Source of the DNA: Gammaproteobacteria bacterium
Lineage (GTDB): Bacteria > Pseudomonadota > Gammaproteobacteria > Nevskiales > Nevskiaceae
Direction of reading: 5' to 3'
NCBI GenBank assembly: GCA_028871525.1
Contig: JAGWMX010000016.1
Span: 1 to 38,116, forward strand
DNA length: 38,116 bases
Shown here one piece after another: positions 8,008-15,651 of this stretch. Each line of letters starts with the position of its first letter. Positions within the stretch are counted from its first letter, which is position 1. The position numbers and the translations under genes are program-made. A model generated the notes under the pieces. That model saw nothing but the letters and a program-made list of their open reading frames with translations. It was not told the DNA's origin and did no database searches.

Positions 8008-8899
8008 AGCTGCGCCGCTGGCGGATCAGCGCGGCCAGTTGGTGCAGCCGTGCGGCGCTCGAGCCGAAGTCGGCCAGCGCCGCGTCGGCCTCACGGAACA
8101 GCTCGGTTGCGCGGCGCTTGGCGTCGGTCAGGCCCAGCAACGATACGTAAGTGGATTTGGCTTGCGCGCGGTCCTTGCCCTGGGTCTTGCCGAGCTGTTC
8201 GGTCGAGCCTTCGACGTCGAGCACGTCGTCCTGGATCTGAAACCCGAGGCCGAGCGCGCGGCCGTGGCGCTCCAGCGCCTGACGGCGCGCCTTGGCCAGC
8301 CCATCGGCGGCGCAGGCGGCCAGTTGCACGCAGGCCAGGATCAGCGCGCCGGTCTTGTGCGCGTGCAGGCGTTCGAGCTCGGCCAGCGCGATCGTCCGGC
8401 CCTCGCTTTCGATGTCCACCATCTGGCCGCCGACCATGCCGCGGCTGCCGGCCGCCTGCGCCAGCACCGCCACCATCGCCAGGCGCTGCGCGGGTGCCGC
8501 GGCGCCGGGAGTGTCTTGCGCCAGCACCTCGAAAGCCAGCGCCTGCAGCGCGTCGCCGACCAGGATCGCGGTGGCTTCGTCGTAGGCCACGTGCACGGTC
8601 GGGCGGCCGCGGCGCAGGGCATCGTCGTCCATCGCCGGCAGGTCGTCGTGCACCAGCGAGTAGGCGTGGATCAGTTCGACCGACACCGCCGCGGCGTCGA
8701 GCGCGTCCAGCGGCACGCCGAGCGCCTCGCCGGCGGCATAGACCAGCAGCGCGCGCAGCCGTTTGCCGCCGTCGGCGGCATAGCGCATCGCCTGGTGCAG
8801 GCGGGGCGGATAGGCGTCCGGCGGCGGTAGGCGTGCCGCCAGCGCCGCCTCCAGGCGTGCGCGCAGCGACTCCAGCGTAGCGGTCTGCTGCGAATTCAC
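8006..8899 (-). CDS. ispA: Farnesyl diphosphate synthase (geranyltranstransferase)
   Basis: This enzyme condenses isopentenyl diphosphate with dimethylallyl and geranyl diphosphates to give farnesyl diphosphate for quinones and undecaprenyl carriers. The 297-residue length is normal for IspA. The first aspartate-rich motif is HDDLPAMDDD (D85, D86, D91) and the second is QIQDDVLD (about 221-228). GGKRLR (44-49) binds the diphosphate. The start is GTG at 8899-8897, overlapping the xseB stop as GTGA, so the two genes are translationally coupled. The frame stays open upstream, but only as a shadow of xseB. The usual third partner, dxs, is absent, because the next gene is the convergent alpha-glucosidase. 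Confidence 0.95.
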   Translation of the reverse strand: MNSQQTATLESLRARLEAALAARLPPPDAYPPRLHQAMRYAADGGKRLRALLVYAAGEALGVPLDALDAAAVSVELIHAYSLVHDDLPAMDDDALRRGRPTVHVAYDEATAILVGDALQALAFEVLAQDTPGAAAPAQRLAMVAVLAQAAGSRGMVGGQMVDIESEGRTIALAELERLHAHKTGALILACVQLAACAADGLAKARRQALERHGRALGLGFQIQDDVLDVEGSTEQLGKTQGKDRAQAKSTYVSLLGLTDAKRRATELFREADAALADFGSSAARLHQLAALIRQRRS

Positions 8900-9150
8900 G
8901 CGTCCGCTTCGCCGCCGGTGCCGTCGCCGCCTGCGGCGGCCAGGCGATTGACGCGCAGTTCGGCTTGTTCCAGCGTCTGACGGCAGGCGCGGGTCAGCGC
9001 CATGCCGCGCTCGAACAGCGCCAGCGATTCCTCCAGCGGCAGATCCCCGGCCTCCATTTTGGCGACGATGTCTTCGAGCGCTTTCAGGTCGGCCTCGAAA
9101 CGGTTGACCGGATCCTTGGCGGCGGGAGAGGAGGCTTTGTTCGGGCTCAT
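8896..9150 (-). CDS. xseB: Exodeoxyribonuclease VII small subunit
   Basis: The 84-residue product is the small subunit that assembles with XseA into the ExoVII single-strand nuclease. The core FEADLKALEDIVAKMEAGDLPLEESLALFERGMALTRACRQTLEQAELRV is the family helical hairpin and is well conserved. A Lys/Ala-rich N-terminus and a Gly-rich C-terminus flank it. The stop overlaps the ispA GTG start, the common xseB-ispA arrangement. The divergent gene upstream belongs to the ECF sigma cassette. Confidence 0.95.
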   Translation of the reverse strand: MSPNKASSPAAKDPVNRFEADLKALEDIVAKMEAGDLPLEESLALFERGMALTRACRQTLEQAELRVNRLAAAGGDGTGGEADA

Positions 9151-9258
9151 GCCGCATTATTGTCGCAGGCGCGGGGCACGGCTGCATCCAAAGCCGCCGC
9201 CGGCGGCATCCAAGACAGCACAGATCCAGCATCCTGCCTGTCTTTTTGGAGAATTGTC

Positions 9259-9720
9259 ATGGCACTGCAAGCACTGCTGTTGGCATCCGACGTGATCGCC
9301 TCATCGGCCAGCAACATGGCTCCGATGGCTGACATGGGTTCGGAATTGGCGACCAGCGTACTGAATTCGCTGGTGCCGATGGTCGCTATCGTGACGTCCT
9401 TCGGCGTACCGCTGCTGGTCGTCATCGCGGTGCTGGTGTACCGCTTCCGCCGGCAACGGCTGATCAACGACGTGATCCTGAAGCTGGCGGAGAAAGGTCA
9501 GACGGTGCCGCCGGAGCTGTTCGTCGAACCGGTGCGGCAGCGCTCGGAACTGCGCCGGGCGCTGACCTGGATCATGGTGGGTCTGGGGCTGATCGTTTTC
9601 GGCGCCTTCGACGGCGATCGAGACGTCATCGGCATCGGCTTCATCCCGCTGTTGATCGGCATCGGATTTTTTGTCGCTTACAAATTGGAGAAAAAGGACG
9701 GCCCTGCGGCCGGATCCTAG
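9259..9720 (+). CDS. Small membrane protein (DUF6249-like), first gene of an ECF sigma cassette
   Basis: The 153-residue protein has a hydrophobic N-terminus, a first clear membrane helix near 38-62 (VPMVAIVTSFGVPLLVVIAVLVY), a basic cytoplasmic stretch beginning RFRRQR, and two further helices near 99-118 and 124-142. The middle (LAEKGQTVPPELF) resembles the DUF6249 family as I remember it; the function is unknown. The ATG at 9259 follows an SD-like GGAGAA (9248-9253). The sigma factor gene begins 45 bp downstream, so the two are probably co-transcribed. It could be a target or membrane sensor of that sigma factor, which is inference from position. Confidence 0.75.
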   Translation: MALQALLLASDVIASSASNMAPMADMGSELATSVLNSLVPMVAIVTSFGVPLLVVIAVLVYRFRRQRLINDVILKLAEKGQTVPPELFVEPVRQRSELRRALTWIMVGLGLIVFGAFDGDRDVIGIGFIPLLIGIGFFVAYKLEKKDGPAAGS

Positions 9721-9765
9721 GATCGGTTCACCTGCCGCGATCGTTGCGGATTGGGCTGAGCGGCC

Positions 9766-10350
9766 ATGGGCAACGGCGCCATGAGCAACAGCGGGATAGC
9801 CGACAGCGTGCTGGTCGCCCGCGCGCGGGCCGGCGACGATCGCCATGCCTATGCCGAACTGGTACGCCGGCACCAAGGCTGGGTGCGCTCGCTGCTGCGG
9901 CGGCTGTGCAAGGAGGATCACGCTTTGGCCGACGATCTGTCGCAGGAGACCTTCGTGCAGGCCTGGCGCAAGCTGGCCAGCTTTCGCGCCGACGCCGCGT
10001 TTGGCACCTGGCTGTACCGCATCGCCTACAACATCTTCCTGATGCACGTCCGCGGCCGCCGTGAGACGCTGTCGCTGGACGAGTTGCAGCCGGAGCCGGC
10101 GGCCGAAGCGCAAACCAGCCCGTCGCCGGAGGCCGGAGCGGTGATCCGCGGCGACGTCCGGCGGGCGCTGGCGCGGCTGTCGGAGCCGGAACGGGCGGCG
10201 ATCGTGCAGTGTTACTATCTGGACCGCAGCCACGAGGAAGCGGCCTACGCGATGGGTTGCCCGGTGGGCACGGTCAAGTCGCATATCTTCCGTGCCCGCC
10301 AGAAGTTACGTGAAACGCTGGCCGACTGGGCGCCAGCAGGAGCACCGTGA
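9766..10350 (+). CDS. RNA polymerase sigma factor, ECF subfamily
   Basis: This 194-residue protein has sigma region 2 at about 25-95 (DLSQETFVQAWRKLASFR..FGTWLYRIAYN) and region 4 at about 130-185 (ALARLSEPERAAIVQCYYLDRSHEEAAYAMGCPVGTVKSHIFRAR, the helix-turn-helix that reads the -35). A proline-rich linker separates them. Two ATGs are possible, 9766 and 9781, and neither has a strong SD. The stop TGA overlaps the ATG of the next gene, so the two are translationally coupled as in sigma/anti-sigma pairs. The target promoters are unknown, but three GCATCC repeats upstream of the preceding gene could be part of an autoregulated promoter. Confidence 0.93.
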   Translation: MGNGAMSNSGIADSVLVARARAGDDRHAYAELVRRHQGWVRSLLRRLCKEDHALADDLSQETFVQAWRKLASFRADAAFGTWLYRIAYNIFLMHVRGRRETLSLDELQPEPAAEAQTSPSPEAGAVIRGDVRRALARLSEPERAAIVQCYYLDRSHEEAAYAMGCPVGTVKSHIFRARQKLRETLADWAPAGAP

Positions 10351-10712
10351 TGAACATGTCGAATACCTCACCTGCGGATGCCGACGCCTGGCTCGACGCG
10401 CTGCTGGCCGCCGACGCGCGTTCCGAAGGCTATATCGACGACGCCGGCTTTACCGCGCGGGTGATGGCCGGCCTGCCGCGTCGCCGTGCCCGCAGCTGGC
10501 AGTGGCTGGCGCCGGCGCTCGGCGCGCTCGGCGCGCTCGGTGTCGGGCTCAGCTTCGGCCTGCCTGGGCTGGATCAACTGTTCGTGCCGATCGTCGCGAC
10601 CTTGAAGGTCACCGCCGATCCGTCGGCGCTGCTGCGCGCCGCGTTGCCGCTACTGGCGATTTCCGCCACGCTGGCGGCCGCCGGCTTCCTCACCGTCGCC
10701 GATACCCGTTGA
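10350..10712 (+). CDS. Small two-helix membrane protein, putative anti-sigma factor
   Basis: The 120-residue product has an N-terminal cytoplasmic segment (DADAWLDALLAADARSEGYIDDAGFTARVMAGLP) followed by two membrane helices (about 50-72 and 93-115). The ATG at 10350 overlaps the sigma factor stop (TGATG). A GTG at 10347 is in frame but less likely. Size, topology and coupling to the ECF gene suggest an anti-sigma factor (DUF5056-like). No zinc-binding anti-sigma HxxxCxxC motif is present, so it is not a ZAS-type protein. It ends 7 bp from the convergent TonB receptor gene. Confidence 0.65.
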   Translation: MNMSNTSPADADAWLDALLAADARSEGYIDDAGFTARVMAGLPRRRARSWQWLAPALGALGALGVGLSFGLPGLDQLFVPIVATLKVTADPSALLRAALPLLAISATLAAAGFLTVADTR

Positions 10713-10719
10713 GACAGGA

Positions 10720-12897
10720 TTAGCCGGCGACGCCGAAATCCCAACTCAGGTCGACCCACAGCGAGCGCCCCGCCAGCAAGTAATACGACGAGTCGCCGAA
10801 CTCGCTCTCGGTCACCGGTGGCCGGCGGTCGCTGAGGTTGTAGGCCTGCCCGCGGATGCCGAAGTTGCGCCAGCGCCAGCCCACGGTGGCGTCGATGGTG
10901 GCGTAGCCGCCGGTGCTGGCGGTATTGGCTTTGTCGAGTAGACGGTTGCCGACGTAAGCGACCGTCAGGCTGCCGTTGGGACCTTGCTCCGGCGCGTAGA
11001 TCAGCCCGGCGGAGGTCAGCACCCGCGGCGACAGCTCCAGCCGGTTGCCGCTGAAGTTCCGCGGGGTGCCGTCGGCGAGGCTGATGAAGCGCCCGTAGCG
11101 CGCGAGGTGATAGCTGTAGTTGGCGGCCAGTTGCAGGTTTCGGTAGAGCCGGTAGCGCGCGGACAATTCGATGCCGCGCAGCAGCTCAGAACCGGCATTC
11201 TCCAGCAGCGGATTGCCGCCGGCGTCGGTGGCCGACACCACCAGGTTGTTGAAGTGCAGGAAGAACGCCTCGGCCTCGTAATCCAGGCGCCCGCCGGCCA
11301 GCCGCCCCTTGACGCCGATCTCGTAGCTGCGCGCGGTCTCGGGCTCGAGCACCGGCGGTGTCGGCACGTCGGGGCCGAAGTCGATCGCCGCCGGCTTGAA
11401 GCTGTTGCGGTAGTCGGCGTAAACCACCGCCTGGTCGGCGCCGTCGCTCCAGGCGCGGTAGCTGACGCCGAAACTGCCGGACAGCCGCACCTTGTTCTTG
11501 CTGGCGACATCGCTGAAGTTGGCGCCGGCGTCCGCGGTATCGAGATGGCTGATGGCGTTGCGCTCGTGAGTTTCATTGAGGCGCAGGCCGCCGTTTAAGT
11601 CCCAGCGCGCAGCCGGTTTCCAGTCGAGTTGCGCGTACTGGCCGAGAAAACTGCGGCGGTCGCGCAGCCCGTTGATCTCGTCGATCGGGCGCGCGGTGGT
11701 CGGCGGCGGCACCGCCGCGGCCTGGTCGAGTGCGCAGCCGAAGGCGGTGCCGCCGGCGCAGTAGGCGCCGTTGGCCGATTGCTGCCGGCCGGAACCGTAC
11801 AGCCAGTCGGCGCCCCACAGCAGTTCGATGTCGCCCAGCCGGCCGCCGTGCGCCAGCGTGCTGGCGATGGAGCTGTTGAGGTAGGTATCGAGGATGCCGC
11901 GATTCTGGTTCTGGTAGTCGGCGTTGTCGCCGGCCGGATCCGGTTCGGCGGCCGGATCGTTGAAGTCCGGGCGCAGGAAACCGCGCACGTCGACGGCGTT
12001 GGCATGGGTGTACGAGGCCTGCGTATCCCAGACGCCGAGCGGCGTGTGGTGACGGTAGTCGAGCACGATCTGGTAACGGTGTTCGTCGATGCGGGCGTCG
12101 GCGGGATTGAAGTTGGCGTCGGGGTTGACGTTGGCGCCGAACGACGTGACCAGCGCCGCACCCTGGCGGACGATCGGACTGTTCGGCGCCTGCCGCTGCA
12201 GCGTGACGGCGGCATCCAGCCGCAGATCGCCACCGAACAGCGCACCGGCGCCGCGATACAGGAATTTGCCGTTATTGATTTCTTCCCGCGGATCGGAGAA
12301 TTGATGCCGTTGCCCGCTGATCGCCAGCGATTGGCGCCAGTCGCCGATCGCCGGCAACGCCGAGGATGCCGACGCCCGCAACGATCCGTAGCTGCCGTAA
12401 CCGGCCTGCACCCGGTTGGCGGCGTGCCCGGCGGGGTAATGGATCACCTGGATCACACCGACGAAAGCAGTGGCGCCGTAAACCACCGGCGCCGCACCCT
12501 TGAGCACCTCGATGCGCTCGACGTCGGTCAGGTTCAGCGTCGGGATCGCCGGGTTGAAGGCGCCGCCGTAGGGTACGCCGTCGACCACCAGCAGGAAAGC
12601 GTCGAACTCGTGCAGGCCCCACAGCGACGGCACCGCGCCGGCCGGGCCGGCGTCGCCGCCGGACGGCGCATCGACGCCGGCCACCAGCGCCAGCGCGGTG
12701 CGCAGATCGGTGGCGCCGCGCGCGCGCAGTTCGTCGCCGCCGATCACGCGCACCGATGCCGGCACCTGGTCCACCAGCTCCGGCACCCGCGTTGCGGTGA
12801 CTTCCACGCCTGGCAGCAGCGCCGCCTGCGGTTCCTGCGCGTGTAGCGGGCAGGCCAGTGTCGCGGCCGGCACCATCAGCATCCAACAGCGTTTCAT
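10720..12897 (-). CDS. TonB-dependent outer-membrane receptor, substrate unknown
   Basis: The 725-residue protein starts at ATG 12897-12895 with a short signal peptide (MKRCWMLMVPAATLACPLHAQ). A TonB-box/plug start follows (GVEVTATRVPE), then a plug containing DGVPYGG and VERIEVLKGAAPVVYGATAFVGVIQVI. That plug is typical of siderophore, cobalamin and metal receptors, and differs from the TIGR01782 receptor in this window. A GGGGAGG SD lies about 10 nt before the ATG. The last beta-strand is RSLWVDLSWDF, but four extra residues (GVAG) follow, so the usual terminal aromatic residue is not at the end. No transporter or biosynthesis genes accompany it and no Fur box was seen. An array of 11-bp repeats lies 101-144 bp upstream. 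Confidence 0.88.
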   Translation of the reverse strand: MKRCWMLMVPAATLACPLHAQEPQAALLPGVEVTATRVPELVDQVPASVRVIGGDELRARGATDLRTALALVAGVDAPSGGDAGPAGAVPSLWGLHEFDAFLLVVDGVPYGGAFNPAIPTLNLTDVERIEVLKGAAPVVYGATAFVGVIQVIHYPAGHAANRVQAGYGSYGSLRASASSALPAIGDWRQSLAISGQRHQFSDPREEINNGKFLYRGAGALFGGDLRLDAAVTLQRQAPNSPIVRQGAALVTSFGANVNPDANFNPADARIDEHRYQIVLDYRHHTPLGVWDTQASYTHANAVDVRGFLRPDFNDPAAEPDPAGDNADYQNQNRGILDTYLNSSIASTLAHGGRLGDIELLWGADWLYGSGRQQSANGAYCAGGTAFGCALDQAAAVPPPTTARPIDEINGLRDRRSFLGQYAQLDWKPAARWDLNGGLRLNETHERNAISHLDTADAGANFSDVASKNKVRLSGSFGVSYRAWSDGADQAVVYADYRNSFKPAAIDFGPDVPTPPVLEPETARSYEIGVKGRLAGGRLDYEAEAFFLHFNNLVVSATDAGGNPLLENAGSELLRGIELSARYRLYRNLQLAANYSYHLARYGRFISLADGTPRNFSGNRLELSPRVLTSAGLIYAPEQGPNGSLTVAYVGNRLLDKANTASTGGYATIDATVGWRWRNFGIRGQAYNLSDRRPPVTESEFGDSSYYLLAGRSLWVDLSWDFGVAG

Positions 12898-12997
12898 GAT
12901 CGCCCGGCCTCCCCGGAGAGCTATAACTGAATTTGGTGTATGACCTGGTCTTGCGGCGCTTTGCGTGGCGCCTATTCCCGACGCTAGCAAACGCGAC

Positions 12998-13041
12998 GTT
13001 AAATCGGCGTTAATCAAGGGTTAATTGAGGGTTGACCGAGG
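12998..13041. repeat. Four tandem 11-bp direct repeats (GTTAA-type), possible response-regulator site
   Basis: Four consecutive 11-bp units, each beginning GTT, run without a gap: GTTAAATCGGC, GTTAATCAAGG, GTTAATTGAGG, GTTGACCGAGG. An 11-bp period in direct orientation is the pattern bound by PhoB/OmpR-family regulators, although the bases are not a good Pho box. The array lies between the divergent TonB receptor and parE. On the receptor side a TAGCGT that could serve as a -10 lies 12 bp beyond it (12986-12981). Confidence 0.55.
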
Positions 13042-13114
13042 CTCGAGCGGGGCTCCGGCTTGCGCCGCCGGAGGGGGTCCGCTAAGTTCGCGCCGCCCCT
13101 TGCCAGGATTGACG

Positions 13115-15001
13115 ATGGTCTCTGCCTACCGCGCCGAACAGATCGAAGTGCTTTCCGGCCTGGAGCCGGTACGCAAACGCCCCGGCATGTACACCGACAC
13201 CAGCCGGCCCAACCATCTGGCGCAGGAAGTGGTCGACAACAGCGTCGACGAAGCGCTGGCCGGTTATGCCAAGCGCATCGACGTAACGCTACACGACGAC
13301 GGTTCGCTGGAAGTCGCCGACGACGGCCGCGGCATGCCGGTCGATCTGCATCCCGAGCACAGGGTCTCGGGCGTGGAGCTGATCCTGACCCGGCTGCACT
13401 CGGGAGCCAAATTCTCCGACCAGACCTACCGCTTCGCCGGCGGTCTGCACGGCGTCGGCGTGTCGGTGGTCAACGCGCTGTCGCGGCGGTTGACGGTGAA
13501 CATCACCCGCGACGGCGCCGAATACGCGATGGCTTTCGCCGGCGGCGAAGTGGTCGAGCCGCTGCGCCGGATCGGCGGCGCGCCGAAGTCGAAGAGCGGC
13601 ACGCGGCTTCGCTTCTGGGCCGACGAGCAGTATTTCGATTCGCCGAAATTCTCGGTCGGCAAGCTCAGGCAGGTGCTGCGCGCCAAGGCGGTGCTGTGCC
13701 CGGGGCTGGCGGTGAGCTTCGAGGACCGGATCGCCGGCGAACGGCTGGAATGGTGCTACCGCGGCGGACTGGCGGACTACCTCGGCGAGGCGTTGGGGAA
13801 CGCCGGATCGTTGCCGCAGCCGCCGTTCACCGGCGAGTTCGCAGCCGAGCGCGAGCAGGCGGCCTGGGCGCTGGCCTGGGTCGCGGACTTCGACGGCGAG
13901 CGGCCGGCGGAGAGCTACGTCAACCTGATTCCGACGCCGCAGGGCGGCACCCACGTCAACGGCCTGCGTGCCGGTCTGACCGAAGCGATCCGCGAGTTCT
14001 GCGAGTTCAGGAACCTGCTGCCGCGCGGTCTGAAGCTGGCGCCGGAAGACGTGTGGAGCGGCGTCGCCTACGTGCTGTCGGTGAAGATGTGCGATCCACA
14101 GTTCGCCGGCCAGACCAAGGAGCGGCTGGCGTCGCGCGAGAGCGCCGCGTTCGTCTCCGGCATCGTCCACGACTCGCTGTCGCTGTGGCTCAACCAGCAC
14201 CCGGAAACCGGCACCCAGATCGCCCAGCAGGTGATCGCCGCCGCCGCGGCGCGCACCAGGCAGGCCAGGGCGGTGGTGCGCAAGCGGGTGACCAGCGGTC
14301 CGGCGCTGCCCGGCAAGCTGGCCGACTGCGTGGCCAGCGACCCGGCGCGCACGGAATTGTTTCTGGTCGAAGGCGACTCGGCCGGCGGCTCCGCCAAGCA
14401 GGCGCGCGACCGCGATACCCAGGCGGTGATGCCGCTGCGCGGCAAGATCCTCAATTCCTGGGAATGCGACGCGGCCGAAGCGCTGGCCTCCAACGAGATC
14501 CACGACATTGCCGTGGCCATCGGCGTCGATCCCGGTAGCGGCGATCTGTCGGCGCTGCGCTACGGCAAGATCTGCGTGCTGGCCGACGCCGACTCCGACG
14601 GCGCCCACATCGCCACGCTGCTGTGCGCGCTGTTCCTGCGTCACTTCCGGCCGCTGGTGGCGGCCGGGCGCGTCTATATCGCCATGCCGCCGCTGTTCCG
14701 CATCGACGCCGGCAAACAGGTTCACTACGCGCTCGACGAAGCCGAGAAACAGGGCGTGCTGGATCGGCTGGCCGCCGAAGGCAACAAGTCGAAAGTCAGC
14801 GTGACCCGTTTCAAGGGCTTGGGCGAGATGAATCCATTGCAACTGCGCGAGACCACGATGGCGCCGGACACGCGGCGGCTGGTACAGCTCACGCTCGACG
14901 ACATCCCGGCGGAGAGCGTGATGGATCTGCTGTTGGCCAAGAAGCGCGCAAACGACCGCAAGGCGTGGCTGGAAGAGAAGGGCGACCGGGCGCAGGTGTG
15001 A
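13115..15001 (+). CDS. parE: DNA topoisomerase IV subunit B
   Basis: ParE is the ATPase subunit of topoisomerase IV, which decatenates daughter chromosomes. The start chosen is ATG 13115 with AGGA at 13105-13108; this gives 628 residues, close to E. coli ParE (630). GHKL ATPase motifs are seen: NSVDEA (42-47), DDGRGMP (69-75) and [14 protein letters not shown] (110-123). The TOPRIM motifs [18 protein letters not shown] and DADSDGAHI follow. The length lacks the extra insert typical of gram-negative GyrB and so supports ParE. parC lies downstream in the same direction but is separated by 650 bp holding a parC fragment and a hicBA pair, not the short gap one would expect. Confidence 0.97.
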   Translation: MVSAYRAEQIEVLSGLEPVRKRPGMYTDTSRPNHLAQEVVDNSVDEALAGYAKRIDVTLHDDGSLEVADDGRGMPVDLHPEHRVSGVELILTRLHSGAKFSDQTYRFAGGLHGVGVSVVNALSRRLTVNITRDGAEYAMAFAGGEVVEPLRRIGGAPKSKSGTRLRFWADEQYFDSPKFSVGKLRQVLRAKAVLCPGLAVSFEDRIAGERLEWCYRGGLADYLGEALGNAGSLPQPPFTGEFAAEREQAAWALAWVADFDGERPAESYVNLIPTPQGGTHVNGLRAGLTEAIREFCEFRNLLPRGLKLAPEDVWSGVAYVLSVKMCDPQFAGQTKERLASRESAAFVSGIVHDSLSLWLNQHPETGTQIAQQVIAAAAARTRQARAVVRKRVTSGPALPGKLADCVASDPARTELFLVEGDSAGGSAKQARDRDTQAVMPLRGKILNSWECDAAEALASNEIHDIAVAIGVDPGSGDLSALRYGKICVLADADSDGAHIATLLCALFLRHFRPLVAAGRVYIAMPPLFRIDAGKQVHYALDEAEKQGVLDRLAAEGNKSKVSVTRFKGLGEMNPLQLRETTMAPDTRRLVQLTLDDIPAESVMDLLLAKKRANDRKAWLEEKGDRAQV

Positions 15002-15009
15002 GTTACCGG

Positions 15010-15090
15010 GGACAAGTCCATCCGCACGGCGACTTGGCCTGCTACGAGGCGATGGTGACGATGGCGCAGCCGTTCGCCTACCGCTGTCCG
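15010..15090 (+). pseudogene. Stranded duplicate of the parC quinolone-resistance-determining segment
   Basis: Nine bases after the parE stop, 27 codons copy ParC residues 73-99 (nucleotides 15868-15948). Bases 15036-15085 are identical to 15894-15943 over 50 bp, and the first eight codons differ, several of them synonymously. The translated copy reads [15 protein letters not shown] against [15 protein letters not shown] in the intact gene. The Ser equivalent to E. coli ParC Ser80 is therefore Leu here (TTG against TCG), and the residue after YR is Cys in place of Tyr. There is no start codon and it cannot make a functional protein. It marks a rearrangement that accompanied insertion of hicBA. 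Confidence 0.85.
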
Positions 15091-15144
15091 CGGGCGGGAG
15101 GTCGCGTTGGAGCTCACGGCTGACGAGGTGTTAGAGTTTCGCCC

Positions 15145-15360
15145 ATGAGCAAGGAATTTGACGTTGTCATTGAACGCGACGCTGATGGCTACTACGTAGC
15201 ATCCGTCCCTGCGTTACATGGGTGCCATACGCAGGCACGTTCGCTGGACGCGCTCATGACCCGCATCCGGGAAGCCATCGGGCTCTGTCTGCAGGTCGAA
15301 AAGGCGACGGCGGAGGAGCTGAGTTTTGTGGGCATTCAGCGCGTCAGAATCACCCGGTGA
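15145..15360 (+). CDS. hicB: HicB-family antitoxin
   Basis: The 71-residue protein has the HicB partial RNase-H fold: FDVVIERDADGYYVASVPALHGCHTQARSLDALMTRIREAIGLCL, with the P.LHGC.TQ..SL.E.. pattern of HicB_lk_antitoxin. There is no C-terminal DNA-binding domain, so this is the short form, and autoregulation is doubtful. It would neutralise the HicA encoded directly downstream by binding its active site. The TGA stop overlaps the hicA GTG start. The gene is richer in A+T than parE and parC, between which it sits, which suggests acquisition. A parC fragment precedes it. Confidence 0.9.
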   Translation: MSKEFDVVIERDADGYYVASVPALHGCHTQARSLDALMTRIREAIGLCLQVEKATAEELSFVGIQRVRITR

Positions 15361-15584
15361 CCAAACTTCCCGCCGTCACGGGTAGGAAGCTTATCGGTGC
15401 CTTGAAGCGCCTCGGCTTCGAGGTCATCCGCGTCAAGGGCAGCCATCACTTCTTGCGCCATCCTGACGGGCGCTCGACCGTCGTCCCAGTGCACGCCGGC
15501 GAAACTATTGGCCAGGGTCTCATGGCCAAAATTCTCAAGGACGCCGAGACCGGCGCGGCCACCCTGGTCGAACGCCTCAAGTGA
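15357..15584 (+). CDS. hicA: HicA-family mRNA interferase toxin
   Basis: The 75-residue product is a HicA-type double-stranded-RNA-binding-fold toxin that cleaves mRNA. The motif G.KLI.ALKRLGFE.IRVKGSHHF (9-32) holds the conserved catalytic His in GSHH, followed by VVPVHAGETIGQGLMAKILKDA. The start is GTG at 15357, overlapping the hicB stop, since no ATG lies nearby in frame. The antitoxin-first order is common in this subfamily. The pair appears intact, with all key residues present. It is placed in the essential parE-parC locus, 67 bp upstream of parC. Confidence 0.92.
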   Translation: MTKLPAVTGRKLIGALKRLGFEVIRVKGSHHFLRHPDGRSTVVPVHAGETIGQGLMAKILKDAETGAATLVERLK

Positions 15585-15651
15585 CGATGATCCCCCACGC
15601 TGACGAACGGGCTAACTAACGGCGCGGGCGAGCTTGCGCTGAGTTCAAACG

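Noticed and set aside
12898-12997. Fur box for the second TonB receptor
   Set aside because: No stretch resembles the GATAATGATAATCATTATC consensus. The A+T-rich bases near the start codon show no inverted repeat of that kind.
13060-14842. A 492-codon plus-strand frame and a 517-codon minus-strand frame across parE
   Set aside because: Both lie wholly over parE, whose ATPase and TOPRIM motifs are intact, and both have the skewed Arg/Gly or Gln/Ala composition of shadows.
15085-15651. GCGGGCG-containing stretches near 15091 and 15622 as possible target-site duplication around hicBA
   Set aside because: Only about 7 bases match exactly, and such runs are common at this GC content. They do not bracket the insert precisely.
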